DNA from: Physcia stellaris
Lineage: Eukaryota > Ascomycota > Lecanoromycetes > Caliciales > Physciaceae
Assembly (NCBI GenBank): GCA_018902385.1
Contig: JABSSW010000061.1
Coordinates: 186,001-250,000, forward strand
Length of the DNA: 64,000 bases
Direction of reading: 5' to 3'
Part shown: positions 22,302-32,269 of the stretch, in pieces
Position numbering within the stretch: the first letter of the stretch is position 1
Layout: each line of letters starts with the position of its first letter
Program-made: the position numbers and the translations under genes
Notes under the pieces: model-generated
What the model saw: the letters and a program-made list of their open reading frames with translations, nothing else
Databases searched by the model: none
What the model was told of the DNA's origin: nothing

Positions 22302-23463
22302 CTATATCCAATCCAGTAGCCAGCCCCACGAAGCACCCAACTCATGTCTAATCACCGGCCCTCTTTCCCGCGCTGCAGTATGATCTTGGATCTCATACCG
22401 CTGGTCCCCATCCAGTTCCGCATCTCCTTGTATTCTCGCACCGGACACATCCCTCCTCCCCTCCGCCAGCGAGTCCCCTCCACCCCCAGCCTCACCATTC
22501 GGCATCTCGGAGTATTTCTTCCCCTCGTAGCTTATTGTACCACCTGCGCGCCTCGCTCTCCTTCTCTTTCTCAACAAAAAGAACGCACCTATTCCCACTG
22601 CGGCCAGCACAACCAGCACCGCAACCACGACGACTGCGATGACTCCCGTATTCTCTTTCTTCCCTGGGATAGGTGAGGGGGTCACCGTGACGCTTGCAAC
22701 GACTGGCGGCAGGGTCTTTGATGCGGTCTCAGAGCTGGAAGCGGAAGCATGAGAGCTCGCGGCGGAGGGATCCGTGCGCACAGCGTTGCCGGCCTTGTCG
22801 ATGAAGAGACCATTGTTCCTGTCGCAGCAATTGGCGGCCTTGGTGCCGTTGCCGCAGCAGTAGGAGCCGTCGCCGCAGGGGGTGACGGTGACGGAGGTGT
22901 CGGCGCGTTGGAGGGGGTTGTTGGCGTAGGATCTTGCCACTATAGTTTTCCCCCCTTCGCATCAGCTTCCTTGATGCCTTCTTTGTTGCCAGGCGTGATT
23001 GGTAGGGTAGGGAGGGGAAGGACGTACTGGTGCCGGTAACGCATAATTTGATGCAGGCGCGGTCTTGCCATGTCTTGTCTGTGCAAAAGTCGCGCCATAT
23101 GTTGTTGTCGAACCAGGTACTGAGGCAGAGGCCGTCGGAGCGGCATTCGTCGCCGATGTGGCAGCACATGCTGACTGGGTCGCCGGCATTGCAGGGTCGG
23201 TATTGGGGATTGGAGGGGTTGAGACGGTTGGCTGTTGGGGGGCACACATTTAGTGCTTCCTGTCTAATGGAAACGAGCACAGAATGCGTAGGCCCATTCA
23301 AGGATGCAAGATTTAATCGAGTGATTTATGGGCAGAGTGAGGTAAGAGACAGTTCGAGAAACGTACCATCAGTGCCATTTGGGAAATAGCAGCTTTGTGC
23401 ATTAACAGTGAGAAGGAGGGCTGTTAGGAGAGCGATAAATGAGGTGAAGAGCGTAGAAGCCAT
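22302..23463 (-). CDS. Cysteine-rich single-pass surface protein
   Basis: I assemble three exons on the minus strand: 23463-23367, 23255-23028 and 22939-22302. Introns start GTACGT and GTACGT and end AG; the spliced frame gives 320 residues. A signal peptide (MASTLFTSFIALLTALLLTV) is followed by an extracellular cysteine-rich region. It begins SCYFPNGTD and includes CNAGDPVSMCCHIGDECRS and PCGDGSYCCGNGTKAANCC. A Ser/Thr/Ala linker comes next. One membrane span (GVIAVVVVAVLVVLAAVGIG) precedes a basic stop-transfer RKRRRARR and a short cytosolic tail with YSEMPNGEAGGGG. The architecture resembles fungal wall sensors of the Mid2/WSC style, but the cysteine domain belongs to a common fungal family without known function. 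Likely a plasma-membrane surface protein. Confidence 0.82.
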
Positions 23464-24034
23464 GACCGGCAATGGCACCGCAAATTCAGTGTGTTGTCGG
23501 ATTGAGAAAGAGGGTGTCCTTGTCAGGGAAGATTTGGGACGAATCTTTCACCCTGGCGAGCCCGGACTCCGCCGTTCTTTGCCATTGTACCTGCATTGCT
23601 GGCATTGTTAGCCCAGCCTCATACGCTGCGTATGCTCTTCAGCAGTGCAGTATGGCCTATGGTGACTGAGGATGAGGCGTGGGGTGTCGCGTATTTGTTT
23701 GGTTGAGATGGAATGAAGTTGGTCTTCAATGGGATTGGTCCAGAGCCAAGCGAACTAATCGGTCGATTAGCTGCATGGTTTGGGGGAAGGATCCCGAGCC
23801 TGAAGTTTTTGGTGTTTCAGGTTGATGTTGATCAATCAGCCTTACGACTCGTATGACCAAAGCTCCTCTTCCCCGCAATGAATGGCAACTGTTGTAAGAG
23901 ATCAGTTGGCGAATCAACCGCCCTTGGGAGCGCAGGTAGTTGTAGCCTATGCCCGCGCTGTCGTGAGAAGTCCGCATACATACATGCTATGTTCGCCACG
24001 AGACCTTGCACCACCTATTACCACGTCTCGCAGG
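23464..24034. other. Intergenic, promoter side of the surface-protein gene
   Basis: No coding content recognised. It contains the upstream region of the cysteine-rich surface protein and runs up to the MITE. Confidence 0.4.
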
Positions 24035-24180
24035 TACAGTCCCCTTTCACAGCGGGTGAATAGCGTGAAATGCTTGATTTAACCTCAAGAAGTTAGCCTC
24101 ACCAAAATCATCCCTGCTAGACAGGGATAAAATCCCTGACCCTAATCCGCGCTATTCACCCGCTGTGGTAGGGGACTGTA
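24035..24180. mobile_element. 146-bp MITE with 31-bp inverted repeats and TA target
   Basis: Bases 24035-24065 and 24150-24180 are inverted repeats with about two mismatches. The ends read TACAGTCCCC and GGGGACTGTA, so the element can be read as TA-CAGTCCCC...GGGGACTG-TA. TA target duplications and CAGT ends are typical of Tc1/mariner-pogo elements. The interior of about 84 bases has no coding capacity, so this is a non-autonomous miniature copy. It carries GG, CC and CT freely and is not hypermutated. Confidence 0.88.
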
Positions 24181-24626
24181 CACGAGGATAGAGACCCTAC
24201 AGAAAGAAGGAAAAAGAGTACAAATATGGACTGTAATGACTAGCGACTGGACCGGGAAATACGTACCCGTAGAACCTCGCATGAAGAAGCTTCAAGGCCC
24301 AAGCACCGGGTTCTTTGCGATTCCACGGCTATGCATTAGGATGCACAAAGTCACGCAAAGAAACAGGCAATCGACAGACATCGACACCTTTGATCTAATG
24401 ATGTGTGCTTACTCTCTAAATGGCTTCACCATGTTTTTGCAGAGCGCCTGCATGCACGAACAAAGATGCTCGATCTCTAGACATTCCCTTGCCATGTTCC
24501 CCTCGTCAACACTCCCACGTTGAAGATCTTGATGGTATTGACATATGTGTAGGGTAGACTACTGTTCCAAGGCTCAGTAATGGTAATGGTACATAAAAGA
24601 AGGGTTTACTAAGTGAGCGAACCTGT
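24181..24626. other. Intergenic, no feature recognised
   Basis: No coding content or repeats noticed between the MITE and the 3' end of the Nudix gene. Confidence 0.4.
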
Positions 24627-25193
24627 TCATCCAATAATGTTTTTCTTAATCCACATAAAACCTTCCTCGACTACGGCACGCATCTGGTCCGTAATGTCCA
24701 TCTCAGCTACGTCCGAGCGCCTCACGAATCTGCCTTCTGAATGCTCGTGTGGATCGACTGCGAAATCCGAACTTGTCACTTCGCAAATGAAGTTGAGTTG
24801 TAGCGAAGTCTTTGAAGTCGAAATCTCGGCCCCATCAGCACCCGTGATCTTCTTCTCCATAGAGTACACAAATGGTTCCACCGCTCCGATAATCTTCGAA
24901 ACGTTCATAGCTGTCTCTTCCAACACTTCGCGCATGACTGCATCGGCCATGCTACGATCGGAATCTTCAACGTTACCGCCCGGGATTTCGAAAATGTTGG
25001 GAAAGTATATTTCGTGGGCTGCGCGCTTCAAAACTAAGATCGTTCGCTCTTCGCCAGGAGTTTGATGCGGTATGATAGCCCCAGTAACGAGTTCGTCAAA
25101 AGGTTTGCCGTCCCCTTGGAGGTAAGTCCCTTGAACCTCTGATTTACCCAAAGGTAGTGCATTCATTGCGTTTGTGGCATTTACAGCATCCAT
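24627..25193 (-). CDS. Nudix hydrolase
   Basis: Nudix enzymes split nucleoside diphosphates linked to other groups, using a metal bound by the Nudix box. The box here reads GGNVEDSDRSMADAVMREVLEE, shown as GGNVE (19-base spacing conserved) and REVLEETAMNV, with the catalytic REVLEE intact. One acidic position is Asp rather than Glu. From the ATG at 25193 (ACC before ATG) the product is 188 residues, normal for a single-domain Nudix protein. No signal peptide or membrane span, so cytosolic. It is divergent from the 790-residue aminosugar-type fusion gene, with 774 bases between, so the two may share a promoter. The substrate cannot be told from the sequence. Confidence 0.88.
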   Translation of the reverse strand: MDAVNATNAMNALPLGKSEVQGTYLQGDGKPFDELVTGAIIPHQTPGEERTILVLKRAAHEIYFPNIFEIPGGNVEDSDRSMADAVMREVLEETAMNVSKIIGAVEPFVYSMEKKITGADGAEISTSKTSLQLNFICEVTSSDFAVDPHEHSEGRFVRRSDVAEMDITDQMRAVVEEGFMWIKKNIIG

Positions 25194-25392
25194 GGTGTTC
25201 GTGATAGGTGATGTAGACGTGTCTTTGAACTTCGATGAAAGCAATGAAAGTCGCTATGGACAAAGTTTGTTTGTCAGCAATTCGGAGACAATCGAGCAGG
25301 ATCCCCACCTAAGTTAGTCAACACGCAACAAAAAGTTCCCACAAGAACTGTCAAAAGTGCCCGCAATCAGTTACTAAAGATCTATGACAGTG

Positions 25393-25418
25393 TTCACGGA
25401 AATCTTACATTCCGTGAA
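25393..25418. promoter_or_regulatory. Dyad TTCACGGAA-N8-TTCCGTGAA
   Basis: Perfect inverted repeat with 9-base arms (25393-25401 and 25410-25418) in the intergenic region between the divergent Nudix and fusion genes. This is the form expected of a dimeric transcription-factor site; the factor is not identified. Confidence 0.5.
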
Positions 25419-25517
25419 TATCTTCGATGACAGTGTCTGTACGTCTAGTCCTGAGCGCCTTCACTTGGTCAGCCCACGCCAAACATTCACGTGGAGAGCC
25501 GCGATAAAAGCGACCAA

Positions 25518-25540
25518 GGTGAATGATCTGTACATTCACC
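25518..25540. promoter_or_regulatory. Dyad GGTGAATG-N7-CATTCACC
   Basis: Perfect inverted repeat with 8-base arms, about 100 bases from the first dyad. Both share the half-site TTCAC/GTGAA, suggesting related regulators, though chance similarity is possible. Confidence 0.45.
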
Positions 25541-25967
25541 TCTCCAAATCCCTAGCGACATAAACTGGCCCTAAGAGATAGATGGGGTCCGTGGATCCTG
25601 CTCTGAAGTCGGAATCTGGAAGCCCTCTGAGGTGGCTCTATCATCCCCCAAAGATAGTCCGCCAAAAGGGTGAATAGTGATGACAACTAGGCATCACTGT
25701 ACATTCCTTGCAAGAGAATATCAGTCAGATGAATGTACTCTCTCACCATGGCACTGGATCACTGCCTGCAAGGCATGAATATTGGGACGATGACTGAGGC
25801 CGGCTTTGTCACCGGCTTCAAATATTTGTTCGAAGTATTAATTGGGCACCATTATCATAGACATACATCTTTATTGAACGGATATCACTCAAGCTTCAGC
25901 GTTAGAGGCAATTGCATATCTGTTCTCAAAAAATTTTTTTATTGTTTGGAAACCTGCAGGGTTAACC

Positions 25968-28340
25968 ATGGCACCTATCGGAATAGCAATCGTCGGACTT
26001 GGTGGACGAACCATGACGAAGACACTCGACGCTATCATTAGCAGACCCGAATACTGGAAGCTTTCAGCAGCCGTTGATCCTGTCGAGACATGCCGTGCAA
26101 GATTCAAAGATCGTTTCCCCACTGTACCTGTATTCCAGACGATTGAAGACCTGCTGGAGTGGAACGACTGCGATCCCCCACGCCCAGTTACATCGGTTTA
26201 TGTTGCCATTCCACATCATGTTTACAGCCATGTTATGCCGGGCCTTCTAACAGCACATTTGCACGTGCTTAAAGAGAAGCCTGCCGCCACAACCGAAAAA
26301 GAGCTCGTAGCCTTCCAAGATCTGGCACAGAAAAACTCTGTCGCACTAAGTACCGCTAGCCAACGACGTTACGGCCATGCCCTCGCCCGGATGAAGGAGT
26401 GGATTCACTTGGTCGGTGAACTGCACACTATCGAGGCGAAACGTAAGTTTTGCGTCTCAGACCTCGCTGAAGGATGGCGAGCAAGAGCTGCGCTAGCAGG
26501 AGGTGGGGCCATGTGCGATATTGGATGGCACCTACTGGACATGGTCATTGGGCTGTTGGGCATCCCTTCACAATGCACACCAAGAGTTGTCTACTCCAGG
26601 CTGTCCTACGTGCGCGACTCTCAAGAGCACGACTGCGAAGACAGTGCTGAAATATCTTTGGAGTTTCCCTCGAGCTATGATAAATTGAGCGCATACCTAT
26701 CCGTATCTAGGATTGGACATAAGAAGTTAGAAGAAATCGTTGTGACTGGTACTAAGGGCGTTTTAACTTTTGATGGGAACGACGTATGTGTACATTTTGA
26801 ACCTGCGGCTCGCAAACAGGACTTAGTTTACAACACGGTTCAAGACAAGGCCTCGCAGACCGACATCGAGGCAATGTTTCAGATGTTCTACTATCAAGTG
26901 CACAACGCACAACATGGGGTCTTGCCAGCCACAGATAATCTCTTCAGTCTGCATCGTGCTCAAGACTTAATTGTGACTCGGACTCTTCAAGCGATCTATC
27001 AGCATGCCAAGTTCCAAAAAAGCAGGCAGAAACAAAATCCTTCCCCGCAGCCTTCAACAGAAAAGACCGCAGGCTCTCAGCGACCTCCTCTACAGTTGAG
27101 GATGGAGTGGCCCAATATTAACGAGGAGGTTGAGGACGCTGTGTCAGCTCAGCTTCATGAGGACATCTCAATCTATGGATCTGGAGGGGTCATTGGGCAA
27201 TTTGAGAAGATGTTCAAAGACTATCATGGCCTTGAGGCCTCACATGCGTTGCTACACAACTCAGGTACTAACGCGTTGTATGCGTTGTATTTTGCAGCTG
27301 GCTTGATGCCAGGAGATGAGGTTATTTTTCCTGTCTACAATTTTCACGCTACATGCTCGCCAGCCATGCACTTCGGCATCACACCAGTATTCTGTGATGC
27401 CGCTGAGGATGGAAACATCTCAGCCTCCGCAATCGCAAGCGCGATAACTCTGAAGACAAAGGCAGTGGTTGTGACACACATGTGGGGGGTACCCTGCGAC
27501 ATGTTTACTATCTGCTCGGTACTGAAGAAGTGGCCGAGAGTTCTACTCCTCGAGGATTGCTCTCATGCTCATGGAGCTAGATTCAACGGACAATTAGTCG
27601 GTACTTTTGGAGATGGGGCTGCATGGTCTTTACAGGGTCAAAAGATCATCACTGGAGGTGAGGGCGGTATAAATTTGACTAAACACGCAGATTTTCATTA
27701 CCGTCAGTTAATCTTCGGTCACTACAACAAGCGTTGCAGGTCGGAAATCCCCTCGGATCATCACCTCTACGAGTTCAGCTTGACTGGCGCCGGTTTAAAG
27801 AACCGAGCTCACCCCTTAGCGGTCGCTTTGGCCCTCAACCAGCTTCGCCAACTCCCAAACTTTTTGGCTTGGAAGACTAAGTATGCCAGACAGCTAACCA
27901 CACAGCTCTCAACTATCCCCTTTCTGGAGATGCCTGCGACAGACACGGGATTGACTGAGCCCGCTTGGTACGCATTTACCATGCGTTTCAAGGGCGCCAA
28001 GGCTCCTAATGGGCTAACACGGGAGTTGTTCGTTGACAAATTGATAGCCAGAGGTCTTCATGATGTAGACATACCTCGTTCGACAGGGCTGTTGTACCGA
28101 GAGCCGCTCTACACCAATCCCCAGAAGCTACTTCCTTATCTTTACACTCGGGAGCATTTCAAAGGACCCACGAATCAGACATTCGATAATGCGCAGGCGT
28201 TTTACAATGAAGCTATTAAAATTCCTGTCTACGCAACTGCGGAAGGGCAGAAAGCGACAAATTACTACATTGAGATCTTCCTGGACGTCGCTGCTACCAC
28301 CACCGAGTGGCTTACTCAAGATATTAGTTCAAGCACTTAA
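25968..28340 (+). CDS. Fusion: Gfo/Idh/MocA oxidoreductase + DegT/DnrJ/EryC1 aminotransferase
   Basis: One uninterrupted exon of 790 residues (ATG in good context after CC). Residues 1-355 form an NAD(P)-dependent sugar/cyclitol dehydrogenase: the Rossmann start IGIAIVGLGGR, EKP with K104, and GGGAMCDIGWHLLDM with H188. A linker with Pro/Gln/Ser follows (about 356-375). Residues 378-790 form a PLP-dependent sugar aminotransferase: SGTNALYALYFAAGLMPGDE, EDCSHAHGA and the PLP lysine K559 in SLQGQKIITGGEGG. Together they would oxidise a hydroxyl to a ketone and aminate it in one chain. This is the chemistry of bacterial pairs such as NtdC/NtdA (kanosamine) or inositol dehydrogenase with StsC-type enzymes. 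The lack of introns and the bacterial-type families suggest transfer from bacteria. Substrate unknown. Confidence 0.92.
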   Translation: MAPIGIAIVGLGGRTMTKTLDAIISRPEYWKLSAAVDPVETCRARFKDRFPTVPVFQTIEDLLEWNDCDPPRPVTSVYVAIPHHVYSHVMPGLLTAHLHVLKEKPAATTEKELVAFQDLAQKNSVALSTASQRRYGHALARMKEWIHLVGELHTIEAKRKFCVSDLAEGWRARAALAGGGAMCDIGWHLLDMVIGLLGIPSQCTPRVVYSRLSYVRDSQEHDCEDSAEISLEFPSSYDKLSAYLSVSRIGHKKLEEIVVTGTKGVLTFDGNDVCVHFEPAARKQDLVYNTVQDKASQTDIEAMFQMFYYQVHNAQHGVLPATDNLFSLHRAQDLIVTRTLQAIYQHAKFQKSRQKQNPSPQPSTEKTAGSQRPPLQLRMEWPNINEEVEDAVSAQLHEDISIYGSGGVIGQFEKMFKDYHGLEASHALLHNSGTNALYALYFAAGLMPGDEVIFPVYNFHATCSPAMHFGITPVFCDAAEDGNISASAIASAITLKTKAVVVTHMWGVPCDMFTICSVLKKWPRVLLLEDCSHAHGARFNGQLVGTFGDGAAWSLQGQKIITGGEGGINLTKHADFHYRQLIFGHYNKRCRSEIPSDHHLYEFSLTGAGLKNRAHPLAVALALNQLRQLPNFLAWKTKYARQLTTQLSTIPFLEMPATDTGLTEPAWYAFTMRFKGAKAPNGLTRELFVDKLIARGLHDVDIPRSTGLLYREPLYTNPQKLLPYLYTREHFKGPTNQTFDNAQAFYNEAIKIPVYATAEGQKATNYYIEIFLDVAATTTEWLTQDISSST

Positions 28341-28773
28341 TTGTGTGGAGGTATTACTACCTGGAGATTGGTTTCATAGTTCCAATATCACGATTTCGAG
28401 ATTAGACAAAGAGGCAGTATCATGGCGTCCATGTATGTGTCTGTAGATTCGGTGCGAAGAGGCCGCATGCAGAAAGAAAGGGGTGAGATAGACTTGATGT
28501 AATTGATAGGTAATGAATGACACTACTATTCGACGCATGAAGATGCTTGGTACACCAACCTCAATCACGTGGAAACACACACTTACTCATCTTGCTTGTG
28601 ACATGCCGGGGGATGCTCAACCCCTTTTGACGGCATTCAGATGAATTAGCCAGCTAACGGTCTATTGGAGGAGTATTAGTGCTGAAAACTGCTCGCTGTC
28701 CCTAATGTCACATATTTCCCTCCTTTTAACTTATCGACTGTTGGCCCGGCTCCTAGCTCTCTGATCGACGTAT
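28341..28773. other. Intergenic between convergent genes
   Basis: No coding content recognised. It contains the 3' flanks of the fusion gene and of the next minus-strand gene. Confidence 0.45.
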
Positions 28774-29203
28774 TCAGGATTCGTGTGCTTTACTCGGGGC
28801 TTCCTTGGATGTCGAAGTTTCAGCGCCAGTAGTTGGGGAAGCAGGATATACAGCATCAATGATATCCTCATGCATACCACGGTTGGTACAGAAATTGTGC
28901 ATCTTTACAGTAGACGCTGCCCCGTGCCAAATCTTGATGCCATTTCATATGCTTAGTCTTTACAATCAGCGACAAGTCTCCATCTCGCGGATAGAATAAT
29001 TTCTTTGTATTCCAAGCCGACACAGCGCAGTCAGCGGTGGTAGGTGGAGGGGACTGCCTAGGCTGCGACGCCTTGAACGAAGATGTAGAAGCAGTGTTTG
29101 ATTTCACCGCACTTGAAAGACCTGAAGTCTGATTAACGTTCGCGGTCCCCACATTTGCAGAGCTAGTAGGCGCCGTGTTATTGGTTGGATTTTGCGTAGA
29201 CAT
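28774..29203 (-). CDS. Small hypothetical protein, possible frameshift
   Basis: The ATG at 29203 opens a Thr/Ser/Asn/Pro-rich, probably disordered N-terminus of about 65 residues, followed by LFYPRDGDLSLIVKTKHMKW. After that the reading appears to shift by one base: in the next phase it continues IKIWHGAASTVKMHNFCTN, then RGMHEDIIDAVYPASP, to a TGA at 28774-28776. The first phase instead ends after QFLYQPWYA. No good intron explains the shift, though a short one near TGTAAAGACTAAG cannot be excluded. The conserved-looking segment contains two aromatic/His motifs and one Cys. Family not recognised, no signal peptide. Confidence 0.5.
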
Positions 29204-30438
29204 CTTTTCGCGCGCAACGAGGGTCTTGTCCGGTATTATGTGGAGAGGTCGTGACTGTTTAGCCGTCGGGATTTTCAGGTCGAGGGGGGATTGAAGTTGA
29301 AGTTTAATGGCTCGTCGAAGATATCTTGGCTAAGAAGTCTTCACGAGTTTTACGATTTTTGGAGACTATTTGAGAGTGAGAGATTGGAACGTCAAGTACG
29401 CTTATACACTGGCTGAACTGAGGAGTGACGCGATCCCTTGTTCACCCCATCACAATGCCACAGTGTTATCGCTACCGCAGTGTTGTCAGTGTTGCCGTTT
29501 GCCCGCTTTGTATTGCTCGCACATCTTTTACTTTGTCATCGACAGCATTCTAGTGAAAAAGGTAGGCATGAAAATAAAGATTATGCAGAAGAGATTGTTA
29601 TGTATAGGGGTTATAAGGAGTCACGTAAGGAGGAAAATTGTGCTGATAAGATAAACAAGGTGAGGAGAGGCTTATTTTACCTAGCTCTAGAGAAAAAGGA
29701 AGCAACCAGACATGCAAGCAAACTAGCTAAAACTGGAAAGCAAACTTCCGAAAAGTAAAATTGTGCAGCCTTGCCTGAGTTGAAAAAAAAAATTCTCAAG
29801 TTAGTCACTTATATGAGTCCTGCGACAAGAGCCACATCGAGGGTATTTCGGATTTTGCTGCAGCATGGCTGACCGGTATTCTGGCTAAGAACCTTTAGCC
29901 ATTCGATCATGGATGAGTCTTGAGAGAAATAATGACCAAGTAAGTTCTTTTGTCTCTGGCATATTGTGAAACCCGCCGTTTCATTTGAAAAGTTGATCTA
30001 CTCTTTTCAAATCGTGGACAGAGTATGCGTTGGATGATGACACATGCTTTCTGAGAGCGATAGCCGCTGATTCATTTCCTATTCAAAATATGCACCATCG
30101 TCAATATTGACGTCGGAGGCTTCCAATAAAAGCGGTGTTTCTTGAGTCTTTGTCTGGCCGTATCTTGCTCCCCTTTATGAGCTAAGCCCACAGCAGAGAC
30201 ATTGTTTCACAATAGGATTGTTCTGTCCAACTTTCTTTGTAGCGCAATGCTTTGTAGCAATCAGAAGCTCAATTCGTTGGGACTATTAAATGCTTCAAGC
30301 CCGGTTTAATAACTCATCATCCACAAATCATCCCAGCAAATCTCTCAATCTCGGTCGCTCAATCTCAGCCAAACTCGCATACCACAGACCGACAGAACAA
30401 AAACAATTCCAAAACTCAAGGCTATCAAGTAAGTCACG
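29204..30438. other. Intergenic, no gene recognised
   Basis: A purine-rich stretch at about 29,560-29,760 keeps a frame open without domain content. Nothing else was noticed; the last part includes the leader of the next gene. Confidence 0.4.
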
Positions 30439-31032
30439 ATGTGCAAACGCTGCCATGCTTTCCAGCTAGAAGCTCTAATCGTCTCTCCTGACCCAAGCGC
30501 CTGTCCAAGCGCAGAACGCATTCACCAGATGTGTCCCCTCGAGCTCGAGAAGGTTTTCAAAGCTTTAAAAATATCTTGGACCGCAGCTCCCCGGTTCTTG
30601 GCCATCATCAATCTCAAAAACCCAGCGCCCTTCCGCTGCATGCCAGGCAAAGCGCTGGCGAGCGAGAATCGCTATCGGCCAACAATTGAGTCTCTCAGTG
30701 ATTCGAGCAGTTCGGCTTCATCTCGTGTCAGCTCTCCTCGTTCAGTGAAGAGTCAAGCAACAACTGCAAGCTCGGCTGAAGATGGAGGTCTGCACGGTCC
30801 GTGTCGCGCGGATGCTTTGCTTGCTGCTGTGCGGGATTTGCGGAAAGATATGATTAATTTCAGGATGCCAGAAAGCTCTAGTGCTAGGATAGAGAAGCTC
30901 ATGCTTACAGGTATCTACACTGCAAGTCAAACTCCACGTCGTGTCGTTCTTGCCATCTCACGCCTGATCCAGAATCCATTCCTTTTCGACGATGAGGAGA
31001 TCATCATCGATTATCTGCGATCGGATGTCTGA
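30439..31032 (+). CDS. Hypothetical protein, 197 residues
   Basis: Single-exon reading frame. The N-terminal 75 residues are compact (CPLELEKVFKALKISW, then APRFLAIINLKNPAPFRC). They are followed by a Ser-rich linker (SLSDSSSSASSRVSSPRSVK) and a helical C-terminus (ADALLAAVRDLRKDMINFR and FDDEEIIIDYLRSDV). There is no signal peptide or membrane span. Oddly, a perfect GTAAGT donor sits 11 bases before the ATG, so the ATG could lie inside an intron and the gene model could be wrong at its 5' end. Function unknown. Confidence 0.55.
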   Translation: MCKRCHAFQLEALIVSPDPSACPSAERIHQMCPLELEKVFKALKISWTAAPRFLAIINLKNPAPFRCMPGKALASENRYRPTIESLSDSSSSASSRVSSPRSVKSQATTASSAEDGGLHGPCRADALLAAVRDLRKDMINFRMPESSSARIEKLMLTGIYTASQTPRRVVLAISRLIQNPFLFDDEEIIIDYLRSDV

Positions 31033-31642
31033 GAACCTTATATTAAATATCAAGGTAGACATAATAGCCACCTGGCAATTAGTGCAATGGCTAGCTAGAA
31101 ATAAACCCTTACAAAGTCACTTCGGTTCTCTCACTGCTGGAATTCTTATGTATCTCTGTCAGAACGCTCAGAGCGATAGGAAATCGAAAACTTTCAATCT
31201 CTATGATGATGTCGCAACGTGCGGAATACATCGTGCTTCAGGTATTTGTTACCAATGATATAATTCTACCGCGATGTCAACCTTCCATGTGTATTTGGTG
31301 CTGTGTTCTTGTAATTTTCCAAACTACTTTATCAGCAGTCTCTATATACGTATAGTCAGTTCCCGTCTAATACAGAACCTTCAGTGGCGAAAGTGCCTTC
31401 CTGACTTGCAGAAGACCTTCTGATTGTTGAGATACTGAAGAAATCTCAATGCAATCCTCGATCGTCTATTTTCACACATATTGCCAGTGCAAGCAACACG
31501 TAGAGGCTAAAACACATCTCTAAGCGGCGATTATAGTTCGCCCATATTTCCCTTCTTGCTCGTCCACTTTCCTAATTCAAATACCACCACATTTCCATGT
31601 CCGCCCCCTCCCAATCTCACAACACCATAAATCACTCAAGGC
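31033..31642. other. Intergenic, no gene recognised
   Basis: No supported features. It lies between convergent genes. Confidence 0.45.
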
Positions 31643-32242
31643 TTACTCCCCCTTCCTCTCAATCATAACTCTTCCACTCTCATCCCCCACCCAAACCCAC
31701 CCCTCGTCATCCGCACTCATCTGAAAAATCCACCAATCCTCCCTCATCCCCTGCTCCCTCACCACCTCCACAGCATCAAACATCCCATGCTGGCCCGCCT
31801 GCCTCATAAGCCTCACAATCTGCAAAATATCACTTGTAAGTGTGTTCCCAAGTCCTATCTCCTCCTGTGGGCGCGGTTGGGGGATATACTGCGGGGAAGC
31901 CCATTGGCCCCATACAGGGGCGGAGGGTCTTGACGCGAGTAAGATGGTAGAATGGTCAGAGCGCTGCGGGGAGGGGTTTCTGAAGAAGAGGCTGAGGTCG
32001 GTGAGGTCGTAGGGAGTGAGAGTGGAGTAGTGCGGGGAGGTGCATTCGATGCGGGTTAGGTATGCGGAGGGGTAGAGGGTGTGGATGTAGTGCACGGCGG
32101 CGGCGATGGTAATGCGAAAACTTAGATCGTTGGGGGAAGTGAGATTTGAGTGGCGATTGCGGGGGAGGGATAGCGCGCTAGATACCGAGAGAGTGGACAG
32201 AAGAAGGAAGGCTGTGATGTAACGCGGGCTAGGCAGGAACAT
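31643..32242 (-). CDS. Secreted hypothetical protein, 199 residues
   Basis: The start at 32242 was preferred over the ATG nine codons upstream because it puts the signal peptide directly at the N-terminus (MFLPSPRYITAFLLLSTLSV, cleavage near SSA). The mature part has a helical FRITIAAAVHYIHTLYPSAY, then TRIECTSPHYSTLTPYDLTD, and a Trp-rich C-terminal strand region (EDWWIFQMSADDEGWVWVGD). Only one or so cysteines are present, so no disulfide-rich effector fold. Single exon. The family is not recognised. Confidence 0.65.
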   Translation of the reverse strand: MFLPSPRYITAFLLLSTLSVSSALSLPRNRHSNLTSPNDLSFRITIAAAVHYIHTLYPSAYLTRIECTSPHYSTLTPYDLTDLSLFFRNPSPQRSDHSTILLASRPSAPVWGQWASPQYIPQPRPQEEIGLGNTLTSDILQIVRLMRQAGQHGMFDAVEVVREQGMREDWWIFQMSADDEGWVWVGDESGRVMIERKGE

Positions 32243-32269
32243 TGTGGTAGGTTTTCGTCGTTGTTCCAC

